Assembly (NCBI GenBank): GCA_037013495.1
Contig: CM072802.1
Location: 66,586,483-66,650,482 of the forward strand
Direction of reading: 5' to 3'
Length of the DNA stretch: 64,000 nt
Source of the DNA: Hippophae tibetana
Taxonomy: Eukaryota > Streptophyta > Magnoliopsida > Rosales > Elaeagnaceae
Positions 39,801 to 52,440 of the stretch are shown in pieces. Within the stretch, counting starts at the first letter, position 1. Each line of letters opens with the position of its first letter. The notes beneath the pieces are model-generated. The model was not told the DNA's origin, searched no databases, and saw only the letters and a list, made by a program, of their open reading frames with translations. A program made the translations under genes and the position numbers.

Positions 39801-41362
39801 AATACGAAAATGACAAGGAATGCTCGTTTTGAGGTGCCACCGTTGCGGGGATTGATGGGCACCTCTAACACCCCGTGGGCAGATCCATATGAAATAATAG
39901 AATTTTATGGCTATTTTTTTCACATATGTTTAGAATAGTATGTCATCTCGTACTGGAAAGTTTAATGATTTTATGGAAACGGGAAGTATTTTTAGTCATT
40001 TTTTGAAGTATCCGAAAAATAATGAAAACTAGAAAATTGAGTAAAAATTATTATTTCTTGTTGGATGCAATTCCTTTCATTATCTAAGATTTATTGATCA
40101 CAAAATATTCGATTTGTCATGTTAAAAATACAAAGATAACAAGGAATGCTCGTTTTGAGGTGCCACCGTTGCGGGCATTGATGGGCACCTTTAACACCCC
40201 GTGGGAAAAACCATGTCAAACGATGAAATTATTGGACCATTTTTTTCACACATATTTAGAATAGTATTTCATCTCGTACTAGAAAGTTTCATTATTTTAT
40301 GGACACGTGAAATATATTTAGTCATTTTTAGAAGTATCTGAAAATTAATTAAAATTAGAAAATTCGGCAAAAATGATTATTTCTTGTTGGATGCAATTCC
40401 TTTCATCATCTAAGATTTATTGATCACAAAATTTTAGATTTGGCATGGTATAAATACGAAGATGACAAGGAATGCTCGTTTTGAGGTGCCACCGTTGCAG
40501 GCATTGATGGGTACCTTTAACGCACCGTGGGCGGAACCATATGAAACGATAGAAGTTTATGGCTATTTTTTCACATATATTTAGAATGGTATGTCATCTC
40601 GTACTGGAAAGTTTAATGATTTTATGGAAACGGGAAGTATTTTTAGTCATTTTTTGAAGTATCCGAAAATTCATTAAAATAAGAAAATTTGGCAAAAATT
40701 ATTATTTCTTGTTGGATGCAATTCCTTTCACCATCTATTATTTATTGATAACAAAATATTCGATTTGTCATGTTAAAAATACAAAGATGACAAGGAATGC
40801 TCGTTTTGAGGTGCCACCCTTGTAGGCATTGATGGGCATCTCTAACACCCCGTGGGCAAAACCATGTCAAACGATGGAATTATTGGGCCCTTTTTTTCAC
40901 ACATGTTTAGAATAGTATTCCATCTCGTATTGGAAAGTTTCATGATTTTATGGACACGTGAAATATTTTTAGTCATTTTTTGAAGTATCCGAAAATTCAT
41001 TAAAATTAGAAAATTTGGCAAATATTATTATTTATTGTTGGATGCAATTCCTTTCATCATCTAAGATTTATTGATCAAAAAATTTTAGATTTCGCATGGT
41101 ATAAATACGAAGATGACAATGAATGCTTGTTTTGAGGTGCCACCGTTGCGGGGATTGATGGGCACCTCTAACACCCCGTGGGCAGATCCATATGAAATAA
41201 TTGAATTTTATGGCTATTTTTTTCACATATGTTTAGAATAGTATGTCATCTCGTACTGGAAAGTTTAATGATTTTATGGAAACGGGAAGTATTTTTAGTC
41301 ATTTTTTGAAGTATCCGAAGAATCATGAAAAATAGAAAATTGGGTAAAAATTATTATTTCTT
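36816..41362. repeat. 14-mer higher-order repeat, 4,547 bp, copy 2
   Basis: Second tandem copy. The crossover that made the junction lies between about 36,697 and 36,758: CATCTCGTACTGG before it matches the unit end near 41,244, and TTTTTTAAAGTATCC after it matches the unit start near 32,208. Copy-specific changes include CCGGAAATTCATT near 39,036. After 41,363 the sequence departs from the unit (CACCCCGTGGGC instead of CATCCCATGGGC near 41,500). Confidence 0.87.
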
Positions 41363-42666
41363 ATTGGATGCAATTCCTTTCATTATCTAAGATTTATTGA
41401 TCACAAAATATTCGATTTGTCATGTTAAAAATACAAAGATGACAAGGAATGCTCGTTTTGAGGTGCCACCGTTGCGGGCATTAATGGGCACCTCTAACAC
41501 CCCGTGGGCAAACCCATGTCAAACGATGGAATTATTGGGCAATAGTTTTCACACATGTTTAGAATAGTATTCCATCTCGTATTGGAAAGTTTCATGATTT
41601 GATGGACACGTGAAATAGTTTTAGTCATTTTTTGAAGTATCCGAAAATTCATTAAAATTAGAAAATTTGGCAAAAATTATTATTTCTTGTTGGATGCAAT
41701 TCCTTTCATCATCTAAGATTTATTGATCACAAAATTTTAGATTTGGTATGGTATAAATACGAAGATGACAAGGAATGCTCGTTTTGAAGTGCCACCGTTG
41801 CGGGCATTGATGGGCACATTTAACACACCGTGGGTAGAACCATATGAAACGATAGAATTTTAAGGCTATTTTTTTCACATATATTTAGAAAGGTATGTCA
41901 TCTCGTACTGGAAAGTTTAATGATTTTATGGAAACGGAAAGTATTTTTATTCATTTTTTGAAGTATCCGAAAAATCATGAAAAATAAGAAATTCGGCAAA
42001 AATTATTATTTCTTTTTGGATGCAATTCCTTTCATTATCTAAGATTTATTGATCACAAAATATTCGATTTGTCATGGTAAAAATACAAAGATGACATGGA
42101 ATGCTCGTTTTGAGGTGCCACCATTGGAGGCATTGATGGGCATCTCTAACACCCCGTGGGCAAAACCATGTCAAACGATGGAATTATTGGGCCATTTTTT
42201 TCACACATGTTTAGAATAGTATTCCATCTCGTATTGGAAAGTTTCATGATTTTGTGGACACGTGAAATATTTTTAGTCATTTTTTGAAGTATCCAAAAAT
42301 TCATTAAAATTAGAAAATTTGGCAAAAATTATTATTTATTGTTGGATGCAATTCCTTTCATCATCTAAGATTTATTGATCACAAAATTGTAGATTTGGCA
42401 TGGTATAAATACGAAGATGACAAGGAATGCTCGTTTTGAGGTGCCACCGTTGCGGGCATTGATGGGCACCTCTAACACCCCGTGGGCAGATCCATATGAA
42501 ATAATTGAATTTTATGGCTATTTTTTTCACATATGTTTAGAATAGTATGTCATCTCGTACTGGAAAGTTTAATGATTTTATGGAAACGGGAAGTATTTTT
42601 AGTCATTTTTTGAATTAATGGAAAATTCATTAAAATAAGAAAATTTGGCAAAAATTATTATTTCTT
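40711..42666. repeat. Diverged leading copy of the (ab)3 6-mer
   Basis: Six monomers in the order a-b-a-b-a-b, 1,956 bp, aligned in register with the homogeneous HOR that follows but carrying many differences from it. These include TTCTTATTGGATGC at 41,359, GGGCAATAGTTTTCAC near 41,539, GATTTGATGGACACGTG near 41,596, and CACCATTGGAGGC near 42,120. Its first two monomers also belong to the second 14-mer copy. It reads as the flank of the homogenised block, or as its pre-amplification form. Confidence 0.68.
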
Positions 42667-44621
42667 GTTGGATGCAATTCCTTTCAACATCTATTATTTA
42701 TTGATAACAAAATATTCGATTTGTCATGTTAAAAATACAAAGATGACAAGGAATGCTCGTTTTGACGTGACACCGTTGTAGGCATTGATTGGCATCTCTA
42801 ACACCCCGTGGGCAAAACCATGTCAAACGATGGAATTATTGGGCCATTTTTTTCACACATGTTTAGAATAGTATTCCATCTCGTATTCGAAAGTTTCATG
42901 ATTTTGTGGACACGTGAAATATTTTTAGTCATTTTTTGAAGTATTCAAAAATTCATTAAAATTAGAAAATTTGGCAAAAATAATTATTTATTGTTGGATG
43001 CAATTCCTTTCATCATCTAAGATTTATTGATAAAAAAATTTTAGATTTGGCATGGTATAAATACGAAGATGACAAGGAATGCTCGTTTTGAGGTGCCACC
43101 GTTGCGGGGATTGATGGGCACCTCTAACACCCCGTGGGCAGATCCATATGAAATAATTGAATTTTATGGCTATTTTTTTCACATATGTTTAGAATAGTAT
43201 GTCATCTCGTACTGGAAAGTTTAATGATTTTATGGAAACGGGAAGTATTTTTAGTCATTTTTTGAAGTATCCGAAAAATCCTGAAAAATAGAAAATTGGG
43301 AAAAAATTATTATTTCTTGTTGGATGCAATTCCTTTCATTATCTAAGATTTATTGATCACAAAATATTCGATTTGTCATGTTAAAAATACAAAGATGACA
43401 AGGAATGCTCGTTTTGAGGTGCCACCGTTGCGGGCATTAATGGGCACCACTAACACCCCGTGGGCAAACCCATGACAAACGATGGAATTATTGGGCCATT
43501 TTTTTCACACATGTTTAGAATAGTATTCCATCTCGTATTGGAAAGTTTCATGATTTTATGGACACGTGAAATATTTTTAGTCATTTTTTGAAGTATCCGA
43601 AAATTCATTAAAATTAGAAAATTTGGCAAAAATTATTATTTATTGTTGGATGCAATTCCTTTCATCATCTAAGATTTATTGATCACAAAATTTTAGATTT
43701 GGCATGGTATAAATACGAAGATGACAAGGAATGCTCGTTTTGAGGTGCCACCGTTGGTGGGATTGATGGACACCTTTAACACACCGTGGGCAGAACCATA
43801 TGAAACAATAGAATTTTATGGCTATTTTTTTCACATATGTTTAGAATAGTATGTCATCTCGTAGTGGAAAGTTTAATGATTTTATGGAAACGGGAAGTAT
43901 TTTTAGTTATTTTTTGAAGTATCCGAAAAATCATGAAAAATAGAAAATTCGGAAAAAATTATTATTTCTTGTTGGATGCAATTCCTTTCATTATTTAAGA
44001 TTTATTGATCACAAAATATTCAATTTGTCATGGTAAAAATACAAAGATGACAAGGAATGCTCGTTTTGAGGTGCCACCGTTGCGGGCATTAATGGGCACC
44101 TCTAACACCCCGTGGGCAAACCCATGTCAAACGATGGAATTATTGGGCCATTTTTTCACACATGTTTAGAATAGTATTTCATCTCGTACTAGAAAGTTTC
44201 ATTATTTTATGGACACGTGAAATATTTTTAGTCATTTTTTGAAGTATCCGAAAATTCATTAAAATTAGAAAATTTGGCAAAAATGATTATTTCTTGTTGG
44301 ATGCAATTCCTTTCATCATCTAAGATTTATTGATCACAAAATTGTAGATTTGGCATGGTATAAATACGAATATGACAAGGAATGCTCGTTTTGAGGTGCC
44401 ACCGTTGCGGGCATTGATGGGCACCTCTAACACCCCGTGGGCAGATCCATATGAAATAATTGAATTTTATGGCTATTTTTTTCACATATGTTTAGAATAG
44501 TATGTCATCTCGTACTGGAAAGTTTAATGATTTTATGGAAACGGGAAGTATTTTTAGTCATTTTTTGAATTAATGGAAAATTCATTAAAATAAGAAAATT
44601 TGGCAAAAATTATTATTTCTT
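42667..44621. repeat. (ab)3 6-mer HOR, 1,955 bp, unit 1
   Basis: First near-identical unit of a block of six. The unit order is a-b-a-b-a-b with private marks TTCAACATCTATT, GACGTGACACCGTTGTAGG, GATAAAAAAATTTTAG, AAATCCTGAAAAATAG, GGCACCACTAACACC, GTTGGTGGGATTGATGG, TCATTATTTAAG and a terminal TTTTTTGAATTAATGG. The last mark recurs at 42,612, 44,567, 46,521, 48,476, 50,431 and 52,386. Confidence 0.93.
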
Positions 44622-46575
44622 GTTGGATGCAATTCCTTTCAACATCTATTATTTATTGATAACAAAATATTCGATTTGTCATGTTAAAAATACAAAGATG
44701 ACAAGGAATGCTCGTTTTGACGTGACACCGTTGTAGGCATTGATGGGCATCTCTAACACCCCGTGGGCAAAACCATGTCAAACGATGGAATTATTGGGCC
44801 ATTTTTTTCACACATGTTTAGAATAGTATTCCATCTCGTATTCGAAAGTTTCATGATTTTGTGGACACGTGAAATATTTTTAGTCATTTTTTGAAGTATT
44901 CAAAAATTCATTAAAATTAGAAAATTTGGCAAAAATAATTATTTATTGTTGGATGCAATTCCTTTCATCATCTAAGATTTATTGATAAAAAATTTTAGAT
45001 TTGGCATGGTATAAATACGAAGATGACAAGGAATGCTCGTTTTGAGGTGCCACCGTTGCGGGGATTGATGGGCACCTCTAACACCCCGTGGGCAGATCCA
45101 TATGAAATAATTGAATTTTATGGCTATTTTTTTCACATATGTTTAGAATAGTATGTCATCTCGTACTGGAAAGTTTAATGATTTTATGGAAACGGGAAGT
45201 ATTTTTAGTCATTTTTTGAAGTATCCGAAAAATCCTGAAAAATAGAAAATTGGGAAAAAATTATTATTTCTTGTTGGATGCAATTCCTTTCATTATCTAA
45301 GATTTATTGATCACAAAATATTCGATTTGTCATGTTAAAAATACAAAGATGACAAGGAATGCTCGTTTTGAGGTGCCACCGTTGCGGGCATTAATGGGCA
45401 CCACTAACACCCCGTGGGCAAACCCATGACAAACGATGGAATTATTGGGCCATTTTTTTCACACATGTTTAGAATAGTATTCCATCTCGTATTGGAAAGT
45501 TTCATGATTTTATGGACACGTGAAATATTTTTAGTCATTTTTTGAAGTATCCGAAAATTCATTAAAATTAGAAAATTTGGCAAAAATTATTATTTATTGT
45601 TGGATGCAATTCCTTTCATCATCTAAGATTTATTGATCACAAAATTTTAGATTTGGCATGGTATAAATACGAAGATGACAAGGAATGCTCGTTTTGAGGT
45701 GCCACCGTTGGTGGGATTGATGGACACCTTTAACACACCGTGGGCAGAACCATATGAAACAATAGAATTTTATGGCTATTTTTTTCACATATGTTTAGAA
45801 TAGTATGTCATCTCGTAGTGGAAAGTTTAATGATTTTATGGAAACGGGAAGTATTTTTAGTTATTTTTTGAAGTATCCGAAAAATCATGAAAAATAGAAA
45901 ATTCGGAAAAAATTATTATTTCTTGTTGGATGCAATTCCTTTCATTATTTAAGATTTATTGATCACAAAATATTCAATTTGTCATGGTAAAAATACAAAG
46001 ATGACAAGGAATGCTCGTTTTGAGGTGCCACCGTTGCGGGCATTAATGGGCACCTCTAACACCCCGTGGGCAAACCCATGTCAAACGATGGAATTATTGG
46101 GCCATTTTTTCACACATGTTTAGAATAGTATTTCATCTCGTACTAGAAAGTTTCATTATTTTATGGACACGTGAAATATTTTTAGTCATTTTTTGAAGTA
46201 TCCGAAAATTCATTAAAATTAGAAAATTTGGCAAAAATTATTATTTCTTGTTGGATGCAATTCCTTTCATCATCTAAGATTTATTTTTCACAAAATTGTA
46301 GATTTGGCATGGTATAAATACGAATATGACAAGGAATGCTCGTTTTGAGGTGCCACCGTTGCGGGCATTGATGGGCACCTCTAACACCCCGTGGGCAGAT
46401 CCATATGAAATAATTGAATTTTATGGCTATTTTTTTCACATATGTTTAGAATAGTATGTCATCTCGTACTGGAAAGTTTAATGATTTTATGGAAACGGGA
46501 AGTATTTTTAGTCATTTTTTGAATTAATGGAAAATTCATTAAAATAAGAAAATTTGGCAAAAATTATTATTTCTT
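44622..46575. repeat. (ab)3 6-mer HOR, unit 2 (1,954 bp)
   Basis: Near-identical to unit 1. It differs in the A run after TTGATAAAA near 44,985, GATGGGCATC instead of GATTGGCATC near 44,739, and TTATTTTTCACAAAATTG near 46,283 where other units have TTATTGATCACAAAATTG. Confidence 0.93.
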
Positions 46576-48530
46576 GTTGGATGCAATTCCTTTCAACATC
46601 TATTATTTATTGATAACAAAATATTCGATTTGTCATGTTAAAAATACAAAGATGACAAGGAATGCTCGTTTTGACGTGACACCGTTGTAGGCATTGATGG
46701 GCATCTCTAACACCCCGTGGGCAAAACCATGTCAAACGATGGAATTATTGGGCCATTTTTTTCACACATGTTTAGAATAGTATTCCATCTCGTATTCGAA
46801 AGTTTCATGATTTTGTGGACACGTGAAATATTTTTAGTCATTTTTTGAAGTATTCAAAAATTCATTAAAATTAGAAAATTTGGCAAAAATAATTATTTAT
46901 TGTTGGATGCAATTCCTTTCATCATCTAAGATTTATTGATAAAAAATTTTTAGATTTGGCATGGTATAAATACGAAGATGACAAGGAATGCTCGTTTTGA
47001 GGTGCCACCGTTGCGGGGATTGATGGGCACCTCTAACACCCCGTGGGCAGATCCATATGAAATAATTGAATTTTATGGCTATTTTTTTCACATATGTTTA
47101 GAATAGTATGTCATCTCGTACTGGAAAGTTTAATGATTTTATGGAAACGGGAAGTATTTTTATTCATTTTTTGAAGTATCCGAAAAATCCTGAAAAATAG
47201 AAAATTGGGAAAAAATTATTATTTCTTGTTGGATGCAATTCCTTTCATTATCTAAGATTTATTGATCACAAAATATTCGATTTGTCATGTTAAAAATACA
47301 AAGATGACAAGGAATGCTCGTTTTGAGGTGCCACCGTTGCGGGCATTAATGGGCACCACTAACACCCCGTGGGCAAACCCATGACAAACGATGGAATTAT
47401 TGGGCCATTTTTTTCACACATGTTTAGAATAGTATTCCATCTCGTATTGGAAAGTTTCATGATTTTATGGACACGTGAAATATTTTTAGTCATTTTTTGA
47501 AGTATCCGAAAATTCATTAAAATTAGAAAATTTGGCAAAAATTATTATTTATTGTTGGATGCAATTCCTTTCATCATCTAAGATTTATTGATCACAAAAT
47601 TTTAGATTTGGCATGGTATAAATACGAAGATGACAAGGAATGCTCGTTTTGAGGTGCCACCGTTGGTGGGATTGATGGACACCTTTAACACACCGTGGGC
47701 AGAACCATATGAAACAATAGAATTTTATGGCTATTTTTTTCACATATGTTTAGAATAGTATGTCATCTCGTAGTGGAAAGTTTAATGATTTTATGGAAAC
47801 GGGAAGTATTTTTAGTTATTTTTTGAAGTATCCGAAAAATCATGAAAAATAGAAAATTCGGAAAAAATTATTATTTCTTGTTGGATGCAATTCCTTTCAT
47901 TATTTAAGATTTATTGATCACAAAATATTCAATTTGTCATGGTAAAAATACAAAGATGACAAGGAATGCTCGTTTTGAGGTGCCACCGTTACGGGCATTA
48001 ATGGGCACCTCTAACACCCCGTGGGCAAACCCATGTCAAACGATGGAATTATTGGGCCATTTTTTCACACATGTTTAGAATAGTATTTCATCTCGTACTA
48101 GAAAGTTTCATTATTTTATGGACACGTGAAATATTTTTAGTCATTTTTTGAAGTATCCGAAAATTCATTAAAATTAGAAAATTTGGCAAAAATTATTATT
48201 TCTTGTTGGATGCAATTCCTTTCATCATCTAAGATTTATTGATCACAAAATTGTAGATTTGGCATGGTATAAATACGAAGATGACAAGGAATGCTCGTTT
48301 TGAGGTGCCACCGTTGCGGGCATTGATGGGCACCTCTAACACCCCGTGGGCAGATCCATATGAAATAATTGAATTTTATGGCTATTTTTTTCACATATGT
48401 TTAGAATAGTATGTCCTCTCGTACTGGAAAGTTTAATGATTTTATGGAAACGGGAAGTATTTTTAGTCATTTTTTGAATTAATGGAAAATTCATTAAAAT
48501 AAGAAAATTTGGCAAAAATTATTATTTCTT
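46576..48530. repeat. (ab)3 6-mer HOR, unit 3 (1,955 bp)
   Basis: Shares with unit 4, and not with the other units, GTATTTTTATTCATTTT near 47,154, ACCGTTACGGGC near 47,983, and GTATGTCCTCTCG near 48,409. I noticed no difference from unit 4 by eye. The duplication is therefore the youngest I can recognise in the window. Confidence 0.93.
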
Positions 48531-50485
48531 GTTGGATGCAATTCCTTTCAACATCTATTATTTATTGATAACAAAATATTCGATTTGTCATGTTAAAAAT
48601 ACAAAGATGACAAGGAATGCTCGTTTTGACGTGACACCGTTGTAGGCATTGATGGGCATCTCTAACACCCCGTGGGCAAAACCATGTCAAACGATGGAAT
48701 TATTGGGCCATTTTTTTCACACATGTTTAGAATAGTATTCCATCTCGTATTCGAAAGTTTCATGATTTTGTGGACACGTGAAATATTTTTAGTCATTTTT
48801 TGAAGTATTCAAAAATTCATTAAAATTAGAAAATTTGGCAAAAATAATTATTTATTGTTGGATGCAATTCCTTTCATCATCTAAGATTTATTGATAAAAA
48901 ATTTTTAGATTTGGCATGGTATAAATACGAAGATGACAAGGAATGCTCGTTTTGAGGTGCCACCGTTGCGGGGATTGATGGGCACCTCTAACACCCCGTG
49001 GGCAGATCCATATGAAATAATTGAATTTTATGGCTATTTTTTTCACATATGTTTAGAATAGTATGTCATCTCGTACTGGAAAGTTTAATGATTTTATGGA
49101 AACGGGAAGTATTTTTATTCATTTTTTGAAGTATCCGAAAAATCCTGAAAAATAGAAAATTGGGAAAAAATTATTATTTCTTGTTGGATGCAATTCCTTT
49201 CATTATCTAAGATTTATTGATCACAAAATATTCGATTTGTCATGTTAAAAATACAAAGATGACAAGGAATGCTCGTTTTGAGGTGCCACCGTTGCGGGCA
49301 TTAATGGGCACCACTAACACCCCGTGGGCAAACCCATGACAAACGATGGAATTATTGGGCCATTTTTTTCACACATGTTTAGAATAGTATTCCATCTCGT
49401 ATTGGAAAGTTTCATGATTTTATGGACACGTGAAATATTTTTAGTCATTTTTTGAAGTATCCGAAAATTCATTAAAATTAGAAAATTTGGCAAAAATTAT
49501 TATTTATTGTTGGATGCAATTCCTTTCATCATCTAAGATTTATTGATCACAAAATTTTAGATTTGGCATGGTATAAATACGAAGATGACAAGGAATGCTC
49601 GTTTTGAGGTGCCACCGTTGGTGGGATTGATGGACACCTTTAACACACCGTGGGCAGAACCATATGAAACAATAGAATTTTATGGCTATTTTTTTCACAT
49701 ATGTTTAGAATAGTATGTCATCTCGTAGTGGAAAGTTTAATGATTTTATGGAAACGGGAAGTATTTTTAGTTATTTTTTGAAGTATCCGAAAAATCATGA
49801 AAAATAGAAAATTCGGAAAAAATTATTATTTCTTGTTGGATGCAATTCCTTTCATTATTTAAGATTTATTGATCACAAAATATTCAATTTGTCATGGTAA
49901 AAATACAAAGATGACAAGGAATGCTCGTTTTGAGGTGCCACCGTTACGGGCATTAATGGGCACCTCTAACACCCCGTGGGCAAACCCATGTCAAACGATG
50001 GAATTATTGGGCCATTTTTTCACACATGTTTAGAATAGTATTTCATCTCGTACTAGAAAGTTTCATTATTTTATGGACACGTGAAATATTTTTAGTCATT
50101 TTTTGAAGTATCCGAAAATTCATTAAAATTAGAAAATTTGGCAAAAATTATTATTTCTTGTTGGATGCAATTCCTTTCATCATCTAAGATTTATTGATCA
50201 CAAAATTGTAGATTTGGCATGGTATAAATACGAAGATGACAAGGAATGCTCGTTTTGAGGTGCCACCGTTGCGGGCATTGATGGGCACCTCTAACACCCC
50301 GTGGGCAGATCCATATGAAATAATTGAATTTTATGGCTATTTTTTTCACATATGTTTAGAATAGTATGTCCTCTCGTACTGGAAAGTTTAATGATTTTAT
50401 GGAAACGGGAAGTATTTTTAGTCATTTTTTGAATTAATGGAAAATTCATTAAAATAAGAAAATTTGGCAAAAATTATTATTTCTT
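48531..50485. repeat. (ab)3 6-mer HOR, unit 4 (1,955 bp)
   Basis: Carries the same three private variants as unit 3 (near 49,109, 49,938 and 50,364). It ends with the TTTTTTGAATTAATGG mark at about 50,425. The next unit returns to the unmodified forms of the first two variants. Confidence 0.93.
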
Positions 50486-52440
50486 GTTGGATGCAATTCC
50501 TTTCAACATCTATTATTTATTGATAACAAAATATTCGATTTGTCATGTTAAAAATACAAAGATGACAAGGAATGCTCGTTTTGACGTGACACCGTTGTAG
50601 GCATTGATGGGCATCTCTAACACCCCGTGGGCAAAACCATGTCAAACGATGGAATTATTGGGCCATTTTTTTCACACATGTTTAGAATAGTATTCCATCT
50701 CGTATTCGAAAGTTTCATGATTTTGTGGACACGTGAAATATTTTTAGTCATTTTTTGAAGTATTCAAAAATTCATTAAAATTAGAAAATTTGGCAAAAAT
50801 AATTATTTATTGTTGGATGCAATTCCTTTCATCATCTAAGATTTATTGATAAAAAAATTTTAGATTTGGCATGGTATAAATACGAAGATGACAAGGAATG
50901 CTCGTTTTGAGGTGCCACCGTTGCGGGGATTGATGGGCACCTCTAACACCCCGTGGGCAGATCCATATGAAATAATTGAATTTTATGGCTATTTTTTTCA
51001 CATATGTTTAGAATAGTATGTCATCTCGTACTGGAAAGTTTAATGATTTTATGGAAACGGGAAGTATTTTTAGTCATTTTTTGAAGTATCCGAAAAATCC
51101 TGAAAAATAGAAAATTGGGAAAAAATTATTATTTCTTGTTGGATGCAATTCCTTTCATTATCTAAGATTTATTGATCACAAAATATTCGATTTGTCATGA
51201 TAAAAATACAAAGATGACAAGGAATGCTCGTTTTGAGGTGCCACCGTTGCGGGCATTAATGGGCACCACTAACACCCCGTGGGCAAACCCATGACAAACG
51301 ATGGAATTATTGGGCCATTTTTTTCACACATGTTTAGAATAGTATTCCATCTCGTATTGGAAAGTTTCATGATTTTATGGACACGTGAAATATATTTAGT
51401 CATTTTTTGAAGTATCCGAAAATTCATTAAAATTAGAAAATTTGGCAAAAATTATTATTTCTTGTTGGATGCAATTCCTTTCATCATCTAAGATTTATTG
51501 ATCACAAAATTTTAGATTTGGCATGGTATAAATACGAAGATGACAAGGAATGCTCGTTTTCAGGTGCCACCGTTGCGGGCATTGATGGGCACCTTTAACA
51601 CACCGTGGGCAGAACCATATGAAACGATAGAATTTTATGGCTATTTTTTTCACATATATTTAGAAAGGTATGTCATCTCGTACTGGAAAGTTTAATGAAT
51701 TTTTGGAAACGGGAAGTATTTTTAGTCATTTTTTGAAGTATCCGAAAAATCATGAAAAATAGAAAATTCGGCAAAAATTATTATTTCTTGTTGGATGCAA
51801 TTCCTTTCATTATTTAAGATTTATTGATCACAAAATATTCAATTTGTCATGGTAAAAATACAAAGATGACAAGGAATGCTCGTTTTGAGGTGCCACCGTT
51901 GCGGGCATTAATGGGCACCTCTAACACCCCGTGGGCAAACCCATGTCAAACGATGGAATTATTGGGCCATTTTTTCACACATGTTTAGAATAGTATTTCA
52001 TCTCGTACTAGAAAGTTTCATTATTTTATGGACACGTGAAATATTTTTAGTCATTTTTTGAAGTATCCGAAAATTCATTAAAATTAGAAAATTTGGCAAA
52101 AATGATTATTTCTTGTTGGATGCAATTCCTTTCATCATCTAAGATTTATTGATCACAAAATTGTAGATTTGGCATGGTATAAATACGAAGATGACAAGGA
52201 ATGCTCGTTTTGAGGTGCCACCGTTGCGGGCATTGATGGGCACCTCTAACACCCCGTGGGCAGATCCATATGAAATAATTGAATTTTATGGCTATTTTTT
52301 TCACATATATTTAGAATGGTGTGTCGTCTCGTACTGGAAAGTTTAATGATTTTATGGAAACGGGAAGTATTTTTAGTCATTTTTTGAATTAATGGAAAAT
52401 TCATTAAAATAAGAAAATTTGGCAAAAATTATTATTTCTT
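50486..52440. repeat. (ab)3 6-mer HOR, unit 5, chimeric (1,955 bp)
   Basis: The left part follows units 1-4 (AAATCCTGAAAAATAG near 51,098). The right part follows unit 6: TCATGATAAAAATAC (51,195 and 53,150), GAAATATATTTAG (51,386 and 53,342), TTTTCAGGTGCC (51,557 and 53,512), TTAGAAAGGTATG and TGAATTTTTGG. It is a hybrid between two variants of the same HOR. The simplest cause is an in-register exchange within the unit near 51,100-51,200. Confidence 0.85.
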
